This document shows positions 1 through 10,859 of a stretch of 64,000 nt of DNA, piece by piece. Positions within the stretch are counted from its first letter, which is position 1. Every line of letters begins with the position of its first letter. The notes under the pieces are model-generated. The model was not told the DNA's origin. It was given only the letters and a program-made list of their open reading frames with translations, and did no database searches. The translations under genes and the position numbers were made by a program. This stretch comes from Rhipidocladum racemiflorum (Eukaryota; Streptophyta; Magnoliopsida; Poales; Poaceae), in the NCBI GenBank assembly GCA_036346355.1, contig CM070576.1:54607712-54671711 (forward strand), read 5' to 3'.

Positions 1-1401
1 TTTTTTACAGGTTTCGCGTAACAACTTAAAATTATTTAAAATGGCATGGCACAAATTTTTCAACTATAAATGGATCCCTTTAGTTAATTGAACAGCCAAG
101 TTCTAGCAGATCCTTTTAAAACAGTAGTAAATAATTGGTCATTACCTTCTCATCACCACCCGCAGGCCGTAGCCTCGATGGTGGTGGCATAAATTTGAAG
201 AAATTCTGATGGATTTTGAGTTCCATCAAAACTCTCCATAGAGTCTAGTTTAAATTTCTCAAGCCAAACGACATTTTTGAGCCACGGCGAAAAGATTTTG
301 CATCTTGTATACAATCCCAAACATGAACGCACATTAGGAACTTGGTCAGTATAATCAAGAGAATGAGGTCATCGCCGACCATGATTAATGTTTTCACCTG
401 GGACAAGCATATCGAAAGCGCTTCTCCGTTGTGGAACACTCTTTTGTTGACGGTCAACACTTTGTTGACGTCGACCAGAAGAAGATTGTTCCGCACGAGA
501 ATCTATCAAAGTCCTCACAGAAGGAGATTTACTCTGCACACCTGCAGCAGCTTCTTGTAGGTCTGCTGCCAAAGATCTTATAAGATGCACACTATCTCCA
601 TCAGCGGGTTTACTTAGGATTGCATTAGTGATAATACAGATTCTGTCCACAGGAGTTTCTTGTGGACTATTTGGAACAATGTTTGTCCCTTACAGCCGTC
701 CTTGGAACCTGGGGCGTGACTGGAAGGGCCGATCGGGGACGACTTCCCATTGAGTCCAGCCTACATGAGGTTCCCAGTTAGCTGTCATGGTAAAGGCGTA
801 GTGCCTCTTCCACGGCCTTTTGCTTAGCAACCGCGAGATTCTCGTGTTGCTCTTGGGTAGATTTTTCTTGAGATTCACGCTATTCGCGTTCCTCCTCTAC
901 CCCCTCCGTAACCGCGTAAATGAGGATTTCGGATTTAAGTGTAGGGGTGTACATTTCCTCATCGGAGGATGATGATAGAGTATAATCAAGTTAGAGACTT
1001 AGGAGTAAATACTCTGAAGACGAACTTTCATGGAAGTCCTCGTTGTTTTGATAAATTCATTCATTGTCGACTTCCATGTGGCATATGCCCTGATTTTCTG
1101 CCTATGAGACAGGGGCAGGCACGAAGTCACTTTGGTTTCCTAATTGGTCCTCAGGAATTAGTGCTCCTGATGTGGCCTCATCCTAATCGGATGACGCTAC
1201 CAACTTGGATGCCTCCGCTTCTGAAATGTACTCAAAATAGAAATTACACGTACATTCTTTTTCCTCCAAGTAGTTATCAGTGGTGAGTTGCGCGTAGTCG
1301 GCGAGATCAAATGAGTTTTCCTCATCCATGGCCTGCAACGACTGCACATTACCTCTTGCAATGTCAAATCACGACGATGGGGCCCTCCTTCTAGCGCCAA
1401 C
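1..1401 (-). pseudogene. Decayed gag-region of an LTR retrotransposon
   Basis: This is the internal 5' region of a minus-strand LTR element whose 5' LTR lies at 1402-1986. Directly inside the LTR, at 1390-1401 read on the minus strand, is a TTGGCGC motif that fits a primer-binding site. About 70 bp further in, a short open stretch begins at 1330 on the minus strand. It is rich in acidic residues, as in the start of some plant Gypsy gag proteins. The reading is then broken by many stop codons down to position 1. No reverse transcriptase or integrase is in view, since the rest of the element lies off the left edge. The superfamily (Gypsy rather than Copia) is inferred only from the primer-binding-site type. 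Confidence 0.5.
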
Positions 1402-1986
1402 TGTCGATGTTTAGGATCTGGGGGTCCCTAAACCGAGCTTACGATTATGATTTGGGTTACTTTTTTGTGGGCGAGATGATATTACAAGGAATAGAAAAAA
1501 TGGATAGGACTTGTATTGCTCTACTCTTTACAAAATACAGATGGCGTTAATGTCTATTACACTAGGTGTTCATATATCTGAACATATATTGCTCTAGATG
1601 TCCTTTGCCCTTGGCGGGAGAAGCCTATTTATAATCAAAGAGATACCAGTTGTTGTCTTTGGAGATGTGTCTTCCCGTCAGAAGGCGTCGCTTGGTCAAA
1701 AGATGTATTCTCATAAAAAAAATGGCTTTTCATCAGAGAGATGCCTCTTCGCTGAGGGTAACTTCCAAGTGGTTGTCTGTACCTATCAAAGAGAGCTTCA
1801 TCTACAAGTTATTCTTGCGCAAAGGATTTTTCTCCGACCAGAGTCTGGTCGGACTAATTTAGATCTAGGCCGGCATGGTAAGAGATGTCATAATCCGACC
1901 TGCTTAGGTCGAGCCATTGTCAACCTGGTAACGTTTAGCTTTTGTCCGACCTAATTCAAGTTGGGTAATCATTTACGTGTTCTACA
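1402..1986 (-). repeat. 5' LTR of the left-edge retrotransposon
   Basis: The block starts TGTCGATG and ends TTCTACA on the plus strand, which gives the TG...CA ends of an LTR. It abuts the primer-binding-like site at 1390-1401. The partner LTR is outside the window, so neither the target duplication nor the LTR divergence can be checked. The outer end at 1986 is the less certain of the two. Confidence 0.5.
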
Positions 1987-2115
1987 GTAACTTTAACTGA
2001 AACATTTAATGTGTTTCTCGTTACATGGGTCGTATATCACTGGTTTCTCAAAAGCCGTAATCATTAATGGGCTTTAGGCAATCGTCGTCATTACTCTATC
2101 TGTTCATTTCTATAA

Positions 2116-2440
2116 GGCTATTCCCAATGGGTAGTATCATACTCATTAATTAGATGCCACATAGGATTTTTTGCTGGTGTGTCAAAGCAATAAATAGGAG
2201 GGAGAAGAAAGCTGTATCTTAAGCAAGATACAGCTTTGGTACGATATCTTAGGCCATGGCACAGAATCTAATGCTCTGGGTCCACTTTCATAGACACAAC
2301 ATCACACCAATTAATTATTTTAAACATATAAGTATGATACTATGCATTGTAGAGAGTGTTTCTTCAATGTAGTATCATACTTTTCATCCTATGTGGTATT
2401 CTTGGATATTGGAGTATGACACTTTGCACTGGGAATAGTC
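2116..2440. mobile_element. Tourist-like MITE (PIF/Harbinger)
   Basis: Terminal inverted repeats are GGCTATTCCCAATGGG at the left and GACTATTCCCAGTG at the right (reverse complement). The flanks are a TAA target duplication at 2113-2115 and 2441-2443. There is no coding capacity. An internal perfect hairpin (arms AAGCTGTATCTT) sits near 2209-2236. The right-hand TAA is shared with the next MITE. Confidence 0.8.
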
Positions 2441-2443
2441 TAA

Positions 2444-2836
2444 GGGCAGTCCCAATGGTTGGTATCTATAGTAATGGTTAGAGGATTAGAGAGGAGAGAG
2501 AGAGCATTTATTATATGAGATGCCCATAGCAAATCTCCAATAAGTAGTGTGTATGTTTTAGTAATCCAAAGACATTAGTTATGCATGTTTTGTGATCCTG
2601 CATGCCACTAGTATTTTCAGCATGTAGAAAACGTGTTGCGAGGAAGTCGCTCGGGCTCTCAATGGCAAATTTTCAATGTCTATTCTTCTTGGTCAAATAC
2701 AAAAGGCGATTTTCTTGTATGAGACACCACTTTCTTCTCTTTATTCTTTTAATGACTATTCAAATCATCTTTTTACCTATGTGGCATAGTATAAACACTG
2801 CTTAGACATCGCCTACGTGGCCCATTGGGACTGCCC
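2444..2836. mobile_element. Tourist-like MITE (PIF/Harbinger)
   Basis: It has perfect terminal inverted repeats GGGCAGTCCCAATGG, flanked by TAA at 2441-2443 and 2837-2839. It is 393 bp long and non-coding, and lies about 475 bp upstream of the kelch gene start. It abuts the preceding MITE through one common TAA. Confidence 0.85.
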
Positions 2837-2839
2837 TAA

Positions 2840-3311
2840 GGCGTATTTTGACTTTGCAGAAGGATCGATGTTATGTTGAAATTGAGAAAAGTATAAAAGA
2901 AAACGACTTAGATGCCACACTTAATTGTATTGAAAGATGAAAGATATACATTCTGTGGGTGGTAATGAATAAATACATATGGTTGAGAGGGAATAAATAG
3001 GGGTATAGAAGAAAAGATCTCATTAAATCTATATGCAATCCTTATATTTATAAATAAAATCATTTAATAAATCTTATAAAAATATACAGAGAGAGTAACA
3101 TTTTTTTTTCTCGAAACATATTCATCTCAGCTTTGAACTCCTTGGTTTGAAGGAGTTTTGATTCGAGCGGAGCCCTATCCTTTTTTTTTTTTTTTTTTTT
3201 TTTGGTGTCAACTTCCGAATCTCCGATCTCCTCGTCTCCTCATCAATTCGCCGTTAATGCCACACTCACTCCGCGTCTCCGCCCCTCGCCGCCTCCTCTA
3301 ACCACCCGCCG
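2840..3311 (+). promoter_or_regulatory. Upstream region and probable 5' UTR of the kelch gene
   Basis: AT-rich sequence with a run of about 22 T at 3181-3202 gives way to a CT-rich leader from about 3205 to the ATG at 3312. No convincing TATA box can be assigned, and the transcription start is unknown. I see no other feature here. Confidence 0.35.
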
Positions 3312-6300
3312 ATGGCGAGACCGGCGCCGGCGGCCAAGGCGCCACCGACGAAGCACATAGTGGCGCTCGCCGTCGTCGCCATCCTCGGCCTCGTCCTTGT
3401 CGCCGACTTCCTCTGGGCCTCCTCCTCCTCCGCTTCTTCCCCCACCGCCGCCGCCATCTGGTCCTCAAGGCTCGACCTCTCCACTCGCACCACAGCGTCG
3501 CTACCACCCTCGCCGAAGAAGGTGACGCCTCCCATCTCACTCCTGATGCTTAGGGATGTTGGATTGCTGCCTCTAGTGCCTTCAAGTGTTCTGTGCTCCG
3601 GTAGCGTCGAGGTGCGTAGTACTCAGGCGCGTGCTATTAGTGAGATCTGGTGGGAATTAGGTATACCTCTACGTTCTGATAGCAAGAGTAGAACCCATTC
3701 GCTCGATTGGTAACTTTCACTCGACCTAATGCAGTTCGCGTGAGCAGCCATTATTTTTTTTTGAATAAAAGGCAGGAGCTCTGCCAATCAATTAAGGAGA
3801 AAGAAGTTCAGAGTACAACAAAACGGGGACCGAAAACTGGGAGTCCCCGTAGGAAGGAAACCAACAACACCCCTACGGCCCCAAGGGCCAACGGCCCCTA
3901 CAAAAGACTAAGGGACTACTCCTGAGCAGCCATTATGTGCTCGACTGTTAGGTGTAAACTCTGATAATAGATTATGTTGCTGCTTGTGAAATGTAGATCG
4001 GGTCTCAACTGCGCAATGGGATTTTTGGTTGTGGACATGAGCTTGGATATAAAAGCCTTTTCCCCTTGTTTCTGCAATTTCTGGTTGTGGACATTAGCTT
4101 TCTGAATTCTGAGTGAAGAGCTGAGGAAAAACAACTTTTTGCCGAATGGTAACGTGGGAACACATCCTAAGCCATGTATGATTTCGTCATTTGTTGGAAC
4201 CTAATGTAGCAAGTTGCCATATGACTTTCATTTGGCCCTCATGTTTGATTCAGTTAAGAGCACCAATAAGAAAGAACCAGTTTTGTTAACACTACTAGTT
4301 TGTGTTTATCTAGGCATATCCATCGATCCCCAACCGTCTAATTTATTACCTTGGTTTTATCCATCAGAGTATGAACATGGAGCAGCAGATTGCTGAACTT
4401 GGCCTTGTACTTTCCGTGGACTAAAATATTGTTGTCAAATTATATTAGGTATCTTACTTATGGCTACATTGCATGAATTTGGCAACGGATTGTAGTAAAC
4501 AATGTGCAAACTCATGCTTTACACTTGAGAATGTTTCACACCCTTATTGTTAATTTGGTAATTATAATGACCTATGTTGCGAAGAGTTGTTCCTGTGGTC
4601 TATAACTTTGTAATGCATAATATGGAATTTCAAGTTGACTTGTTTGTTTATTCTCACCATTCTGCTACAATGACTTCATTCAAAACTAGTCATTATTTAT
4701 TTATTTTGGTACAGCAAATGAAGGACAATAAATCTACAGGTTCCATGGACATAAATGCAACTTTTGCAGATTTACCGGCACCAGAATTAGAATGGGAGGA
4801 GATGGCTGAAGCACCTGTGCCACGTTTGGATGGTGCTGCTATACAGATTAAGAATCTTTTATATGTATTTGCTGGATATGGCACCATTAACTATGTGAGA
4901 AAACTTGTCTGATATATCTTGTATCCATCCATGCTTCATGTTTAGGTTTGCCTTCTTTTTCTGTAATTTATAAAATCTGATGGTTGCTGAAGAATAGCAT
5001 ACATGTAACATGTTTATACTAGGAGAAGTGATTCCATTTTACAGGAATGAATATTATTTTTCCCGTAATTTGGCTAAAATACATATAAGCCATGACAGAG
5101 CGGCGTGATTCCATTTTACAGGAATGAATATTATTTTCCCGTAATTTGGCTAAAATACATGTAAGCCATGACAGAGCAGCGTAATTTGGCTTTGTCTAAC
5201 TCAAGTTGGCTACCTGTACTGTTGTTTTCATTAAAAGTTAAGTTCACACAAAATTGCCAGTGTTTTGGAGAAAATATATGCTCTCTATTGCTGCAGTATG
5301 TGAACAATTGTGGCAGTCTTAATCTGTACTCCACAGATTCAACACGTTAAGCTGCATAAGATGAATGAGCATTATGGAAAGTTCAAGCATGTTCTTATTA
5401 CAAATTTTCAGTTCAAACATGATCCTTCTTATTGAAATTTGAAAAACAGTTGAAGTACTTGTGCTGTTTACTATTGTTTGTAGCATGAGCCCATTCTATA
5501 TATTTGTGGAAAAAAACTATTGTTACTGGAGTGTCCGATATATTTAGTAAGACCAGACTATAAAATTTACCCAGTTATTTCTGCATCATTGCAGAACAGC
5601 AGAAGTCTACCATGAGTTAATCAATATGTCAGCAAGTAACCGTTGCCTATGGTTTTCATTTATAGGTGCATTCTCATGTGGATATTTACAATTTCTCAAA
5701 TAATTCATGGGGAGGAAGGTTTGATATGCCGAAGGATATGGCGCATTCACATCTGGGGATGGTTACAGATGGAAGGTATATTTATGTAGTAACTGGACAA
5801 TATGGTCCGCAATGTAGGGGACCTACAGCTCGAAACTTTGTATTGGACACCGAAACAAAAGAATGGGTTGATTTTCCTCCATTGCCAGTTCCTAGGTACA
5901 AGCCTTTTTTTTCTTTTTTTTTCCCTCTTTAAATTTGGCATCTAGACAGTATGCATTTATTTTGTACTTGTACTTGCATGATCACATACTCCCACCAATC
6001 CAAATACTACCTTTAAAGTTTGAAGATTCGGTCAGCTTGAAGGCTGTCAAGAAACAACCAAGTCTTTGTTTTGATCTCTATTTAATTTTTTTTTTCTCTA
6101 AATCTATTGTTCAGATATGCTCCAGCGACACAGCTTTGGAGAGGCAGGCTTCATGTGATGGGTGGCAGCAAGGAGGATAGGCATGAACCTGGACTTGAAC
6201 ATTGGAGCCTCGCAGTAAAGGATGGGAAAGCATTGGAGAAAGAGTGGAAGAGTGAGATACCAATACCACGTGGTGGTCCTCATAGGTCTATAACTTTCCC

Positions 6301-8430
6301 TTCCCTTGACATCTATCGTTGTCATTTTCATTGGAAAGCAATGTTGATAGATGCATAGTGTGTCTAGGCATTTCGCTATCTGGTGTAATTAATCTTCTCT
6401 TATGCCCCAGGTATTAGGTATGCTGCTAGGCTATTTTTTAACAAAGTATTTCAATTAAAATTAGTTCTCGGCTAGAAATCTGGTTGCGTGACATACAAAG
6501 AAGAAAGAACAAAGAAGTTCAAGATGGTTTATGTGACATATAAGAGCATCTCCAGCAAGGGCCCCTAAAACAGAGTCCCTATTTTGGATTTAGGGACTCC
6601 CCCTATTTTTGATACTTGTTTTGAGCACAAGTTCAAAGAATAAATTTCCTAAATCTCAGCCCTTATTTTACTTTTTCTCCTATTTTGACATATCCGCTAT
6701 GTATAATCTTCATTTGACACCACTAAAATTCAATAAAAAATATTTGTAATACATAAAACATAAGCATATTAACATTTACAATTTAAAAACATGATATTTC
6801 AAATTTAAATTTAAAATTTTCAAAACACGATAAAATTTTTGAAGCCTCTCATGTATTTCCCTATCTTCAATAATAGAGGTTGTACTCGTGTCCCTGCGAA
6901 TTAGGGCTGAGGATGCAAATTTAGGGGCCTCCTAATTTTAGGGGCTTGAGTTGGGGCCCCCTGGGAATTTGGGGCTGAGGAGGTAAATTTAGGGGCCCTC
7001 TAATTTTAGGGGCTTGAGTTGGGGTCCTGCTGGATCTGTTTTTTTACTACACTCCCTATTTTAAGGTTTAGGGGCTGGTTTAGGGGCTCTGCTGGAGATG
7101 CTCTAACCTGTTTCTGTGAACAGCAGTTAAGTAGCATAACGACTTAATCTTAACTCCCTGTTTTTCTACTAGGGCTTGTGTTGTTGCTAACGACAAACTC
7201 CTTGCAATTGGTGGACAAGAAGGGGATTTTATGGCCAAACCGGGATCGCCAATATTTAAATGTGTTAGAAGAAGTGAGGTATGTTGATACGTAACTCAAT
7301 CAGTATAGCTACTGATTGATTATAGCTACTGATTGATGTACATTATGTAGGAAGTTGTACATTTAATGAACTATCGTATTGGTGTGTATATTCAACACTG
7401 ATAAATGCTTTACGATCTATATGAATCAATACTAATTTTATAATTCTTATTTTTTATATTATGTACGTTTTATCTGTTCCATCCATCAAATCATTTGTTG
7501 CCACTTGCCATAGTACAATGTGTGACCCAATAGATGATGATTTTAAGCTGACAATTTAATCAACTTAAGTACTTTTGTGAAATGTCTTGTAGTTTCATTG
7601 TTTTCTTAGAGCAACTTTGCCATTCCCAGTCTTCTGTTGACCTTCATTATAGGTTTTTTTAAAAAACTTCTGCCTGTGCAGGTAGTGTACAGCAATGTGT
7701 ACATGCTTGATGATGGAATGAGGTGGAAGGAGCTTCCACCTATGCCAAAGCCAGACTCACATATAGAGTTTGCTTGGGTGAATGTTAACAATTCTCTCAT
7801 TATTGCTGGAGGAACCACAGAAAAGCACCCAATAACTAAAAAAATGGTCTTAGTTGGTGAAGTATTTCGGTTCAATTTGGACACAATGGTACAAATCGTT
7901 TCTTGCTCCTCCTCTTGAAGAAAATATTTTTAGAAATGGAGGGGGAACGGGGGAATATAACATTAGCATGAGATATTATTTATGAACTTCCTCTTGTTTG
8001 TCATTTAGTGACTTTTATGCTTCTTGTTTTGCAGTATAGTATTCTGTTTATAGACACAAAAGCTACTGAAATCCTATTAAAAAACATTCTATCATCCAAA
8101 TTTCTATTCATTGAATATGATGCTAACACACACAAAAAAATCTAGCTGTGTTCATTAATAAAGGGCAAAAACAATGAAATGGGATTTTTCGAATATGCAT
8201 TGCACATAAATCATTACTTGGCTCGGCTTGCCATTGCGATGCTATTAAGCTCCATTTGCATGCAGGAATGGACAGTGATCGGGCGGTTACCTTTCCGAAT
8301 CAAGACCACTTTGGTAGGATACTGGGATGGCTGGCTGTATTTCACTTCTGGGCAACGAGACAAAGGACCAAGAGACCCATCTCCTAAAAAGGTTGTCGGG
8401 TGCATGTGGAGAACAAAGTTGCACTTGTGA
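3312..8430 (+). CDS. Kelch-repeat (galactose oxidase-type beta-propeller) membrane protein
   Basis: Seven exons join in frame to 422 residues: 3312-3521, 4715-4894, 5666-5895, 6115-6285, 7173-7278, 7682-7888 and 8266-8430. All introns are GT-AG. Residues 16-36 are a hydrophobic membrane anchor preceded by basic residues, so the protein is probably a type II membrane or Golgi/secretory protein. From exon 2 on there are repeated kelch blades, seen as the motifs VFAGYG, YVVTGQYG, HVMGGSKE, LAIGGQEG, IIAGGTTE and LYFTSGQRD. Length and sequence match the plant family typified by Arabidopsis At3g27220 (from memory), whose biochemical role is unknown to me. The first ATG was chosen because it precedes the anchor directly. 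A LINE tail sits in intron 1, a 77-bp tandem duplication in intron 2 and a 560-bp MITE in intron 4; none touches the exons. The catalytic Cys/Tyr features of true galactose oxidase are not evident, so an enzymatic function should not be assumed. Confidence 0.93.
3755..3922 (-). mobile_element. 5'-truncated LINE tail in kelch intron 1
   Basis: This 168-bp insert is flanked by a perfect 14-bp direct repeat, TGAGCAGCCATTAT, at 3741-3754 and 3923-3936. It begins with a T-run on the plus strand, which is a 3' poly(A) tail on the minus strand. The sequence just inside (GGCAGAGCTCCTGCC on the minus strand) resembles the 3' end of grass L1-type LINEs. A SINE is possible, but I saw no A/B boxes. Confidence 0.75.
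5028..5184. repeat. 77-bp tandem duplication in kelch intron 2
   Basis: Two nearly identical copies with a 77-bp offset (the anchor ATTCCATTTTACAGG lies at 5031 and 5108) differ at only a few positions. The duplication is confined to the intron. Confidence 0.85.
6544..7103. mobile_element. PIF/Harbinger-type MITE in kelch intron 4
   Basis: Terminal inverted repeats GAGCATCTCCAGCA are flanked by TAA at 6541-6543 and 7104-7106. The 560-bp element is non-coding. It contains an internal direct duplication of about 68 bp (copies near 6904 and 6972) with GGGGC-rich motifs. It fills most of intron 4 (6286-7172) and ends about 70 bp before the exon 5 acceptor. Confidence 0.85.
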
Positions 8431-8664
8431 TTTTTTGAAAAAGGAAAACTGATATGACTAGGCCATTCTTTCTTCGTTTTTTTGGGTATATAACTGTTTC
8501 CTTCCCCCGTGGTGTGCGAGTTGTTTATTGTCATACGAATTGGCTGGCTTTGTTGTGCATTGTCACATCATGCCACCAGTCTGTTGTATGCTTTTTTAGT
8601 CATATCATAGAATGATCAACTTTTACACCATTTTTTAGAGAGAACTGATCTTCGATGCAATGAC

Positions 8665-9630
8665 TGTCATAACCAAGCACTTGTATTCAATATGGCCAGA
8701 ATGGCAGAATATATAAAGTACATGAGAGTACAAGAGAAAAAGATTGTATAAGGTAATATATTCCTTAACCCCTTCTTAAATGAAAGGTGTATTCAATAGT
8801 ATTGCACTTAGAAGGATTGATACTAAAATAAGAAAAATAAAAAATCCTAGGTTTGAAGTAGTCATCGAAGCATCAAACTCTTGAAAACTAAGCTGACAAA
8901 GGAGCCTAGCTGATGAAGAAAAGTTGACAGCCGACAAAATGAGGCCGAGTTGACAAAAAAACTCAAGACAGTAAGGACTTAGAACTCAGGATGTTAAGAA
9001 CTTAGATGGACGCAACAGAATCAATGATGCTAAGAAATGCTCAAAAATAACTAGAAGCACTAGTAGTGGATGAAATGCTCAAAAATAACAAGAAGCACTA
9101 GTAGTGGATACTAGATAAGCAACAACGAGGAGAGCCAAAATGATGAGCCAGCAAGCCAAGATGCTGAAGAGTCGAGCTGACTGAATGAGCCGAAGAGCCG
9201 TAGCTGATTGAATGAGTTGAAGAGTGAGTCGGAGCTGATGGAATATCGAAAAGCCGAGCCGAGAGCCGGAGCCAAAGAGCCGACTCTATATATTCTGGCC
9301 TATTGGTCTCATATTGAATACAAGTGATATTTATAACATGGTATGCAAGGTTAGGGTTAGGGTTTGGGTTTTACCGGCATTGCACTTTCGCTATCCTAGC
9401 CGCCACATGCGTACTTCGGCTACCGTTGCCCCGGAAGGAGCAACCTCCACTCCCGGGGGTGGCCACCTCCTTCATGCTCTGATACTACGTTATGAATAGC
9501 ATTTGTATTCAATATGAGATTAATGCATCACAATATATAGAGTACATGAGGATATAAAAGGAAAGCTTATATAAAGCAATATCTATATGAGATAGTAACT
9601 ATATATAAGGTAATATATACCTTTAACAGT
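8665..9630 (+). mobile_element. Short LTR-type element remnant (TRIM/LARD-like)
   Basis: The left terminal block runs from TGTCATAACC at 8665 to TTTATAACA at 9338. It is followed at once by TGGTATGCAAGG, which resembles the tRNA-Met primer-binding site of plant Copia-type elements. A diverged direct copy of the block's start (TTGTATTCAATATG) recurs from about 9488 to 9630, so the internal region would be only about 150 bp. No open frame exists. Inside the left block, a 37-38-bp tandem repeat lies at about 9038-9112. The right copy is truncated and no target duplication was found. Confidence 0.4.
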
Positions 9631-10859
9631 AACCTTGTAAGTCTCTTGTGGTTCTTTGTGTTCTTACCCTTCTGCAGCGATACTTCTAGGCACAGCAGGT
9701 ATATCTCGAAGCAATTTATCAGCACTGCTTACATGCATCTTTCATTCGCAACAATACATCAGCATTATTTACTCTCAAAGCCAGCAATAGCCTCTAACAG
9801 GATGTGAATCCATTCAGTGTATATCTTCGAAACATCAACTTCATCTTAAGCTATTCTTGCTTAAGCTATTCTTGCAATTGACTTGCACCCTCTCACGTGC
9901 TCTCTGTGAGTGTTGAAGTGTTGTTCTATGTCCTCTGATACCTGGTAGGCTGGTACGTACTTTACGCCCGTGTTAGACTTGCATAAAGTGGATGGATGCA
10001 TGGTTCATCGTCAACATGATCAAATGTTTTCTGGCAGATCCTACGTCTTGTATTCCACAGCGGTTCAACTCCTTTGTGCCACAAATTGTTTTAACTTGTT
10101 GCTGTTGATGGCCACAGAACCCATATTCCCATGGATATTTGCACAGGACCATGCCCATTGCAAAGGAAGCCAATATCCGGAGGACAGCTACTCCTGCCAG
10201 TGTAGCAGTTTCTGGCTTTCGGCTTTCTGTCAATCTTTTTCCCTCTTATTAATTTCCTCTTGTTTTGACGTGGCAATCACTGCAGGCTTTGGGGTATCCT
10301 GCACGCACTCCCGCGGCACCCAGCTTTTCCAGGTGTTGGCCTACCGGCAGCGGCAGTGATAAGAAGGCTGTTACAGCGTGAGTAATCCCAGCAAAAACAT
10401 TGTTCGAGTCTATCCTCGACTCAGCCAAATGCAGTCGAGAACCCGAGATCACGTAGCAGAAATGCGGAACGCCACCTTTCTTGCCTGTAAAACATCGGGC
10501 CGTGGAAGGAGAAGCAAACACATCTACTGGAAATAGTCTCTCCCCCCTTACTAGCGTGGCGGCCCCTGCCGTGCCATTTGGGGTTGGATTACTGTCTGAT
10601 CTTTCGGTGCTTCCGTTGAAGAGGTAAAAGTTTTGGACTAACGAACCGCACATGCGCCGGACTTTGACTCACCGGCCATCTCCTGGCGTCGTGGGACAGG
10701 CGAAAACAGCTTCAGCAGGGGGGAAGTTCCGGTGCTTCCTCGATGTAACGGACGGACCGTCTTTTCGTATGGATAGCTATCCAGGAAAATTAGCTGTCGA
10801 AAATCAAGCACTTATTACTAACCGAAAGACGAATTCAGCTATTTTTATAGAATATAAGA
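9631..10859. other. Intergenic, no recognised feature
   Basis: The open frames here are short, on both strands, and show no recognisable motif or coding bias. A small direct repeat (CTTAAGCTATTCTTG, twice) lies near 9845-9875. Nothing else is supportable. Confidence 0.5.

Noticed and set aside
2208..2236. Hairpin considered as a microRNA precursor
   Set aside because: It is only about 29 bp, lies inside a MITE, and is too short for a plant miRNA stem.
10249..10653. Minus-strand open frame of 134 residues
   Set aside because: No domain, no splice-linked neighbours and no similarity I recognise; kept as unsupported intergenic sequence.
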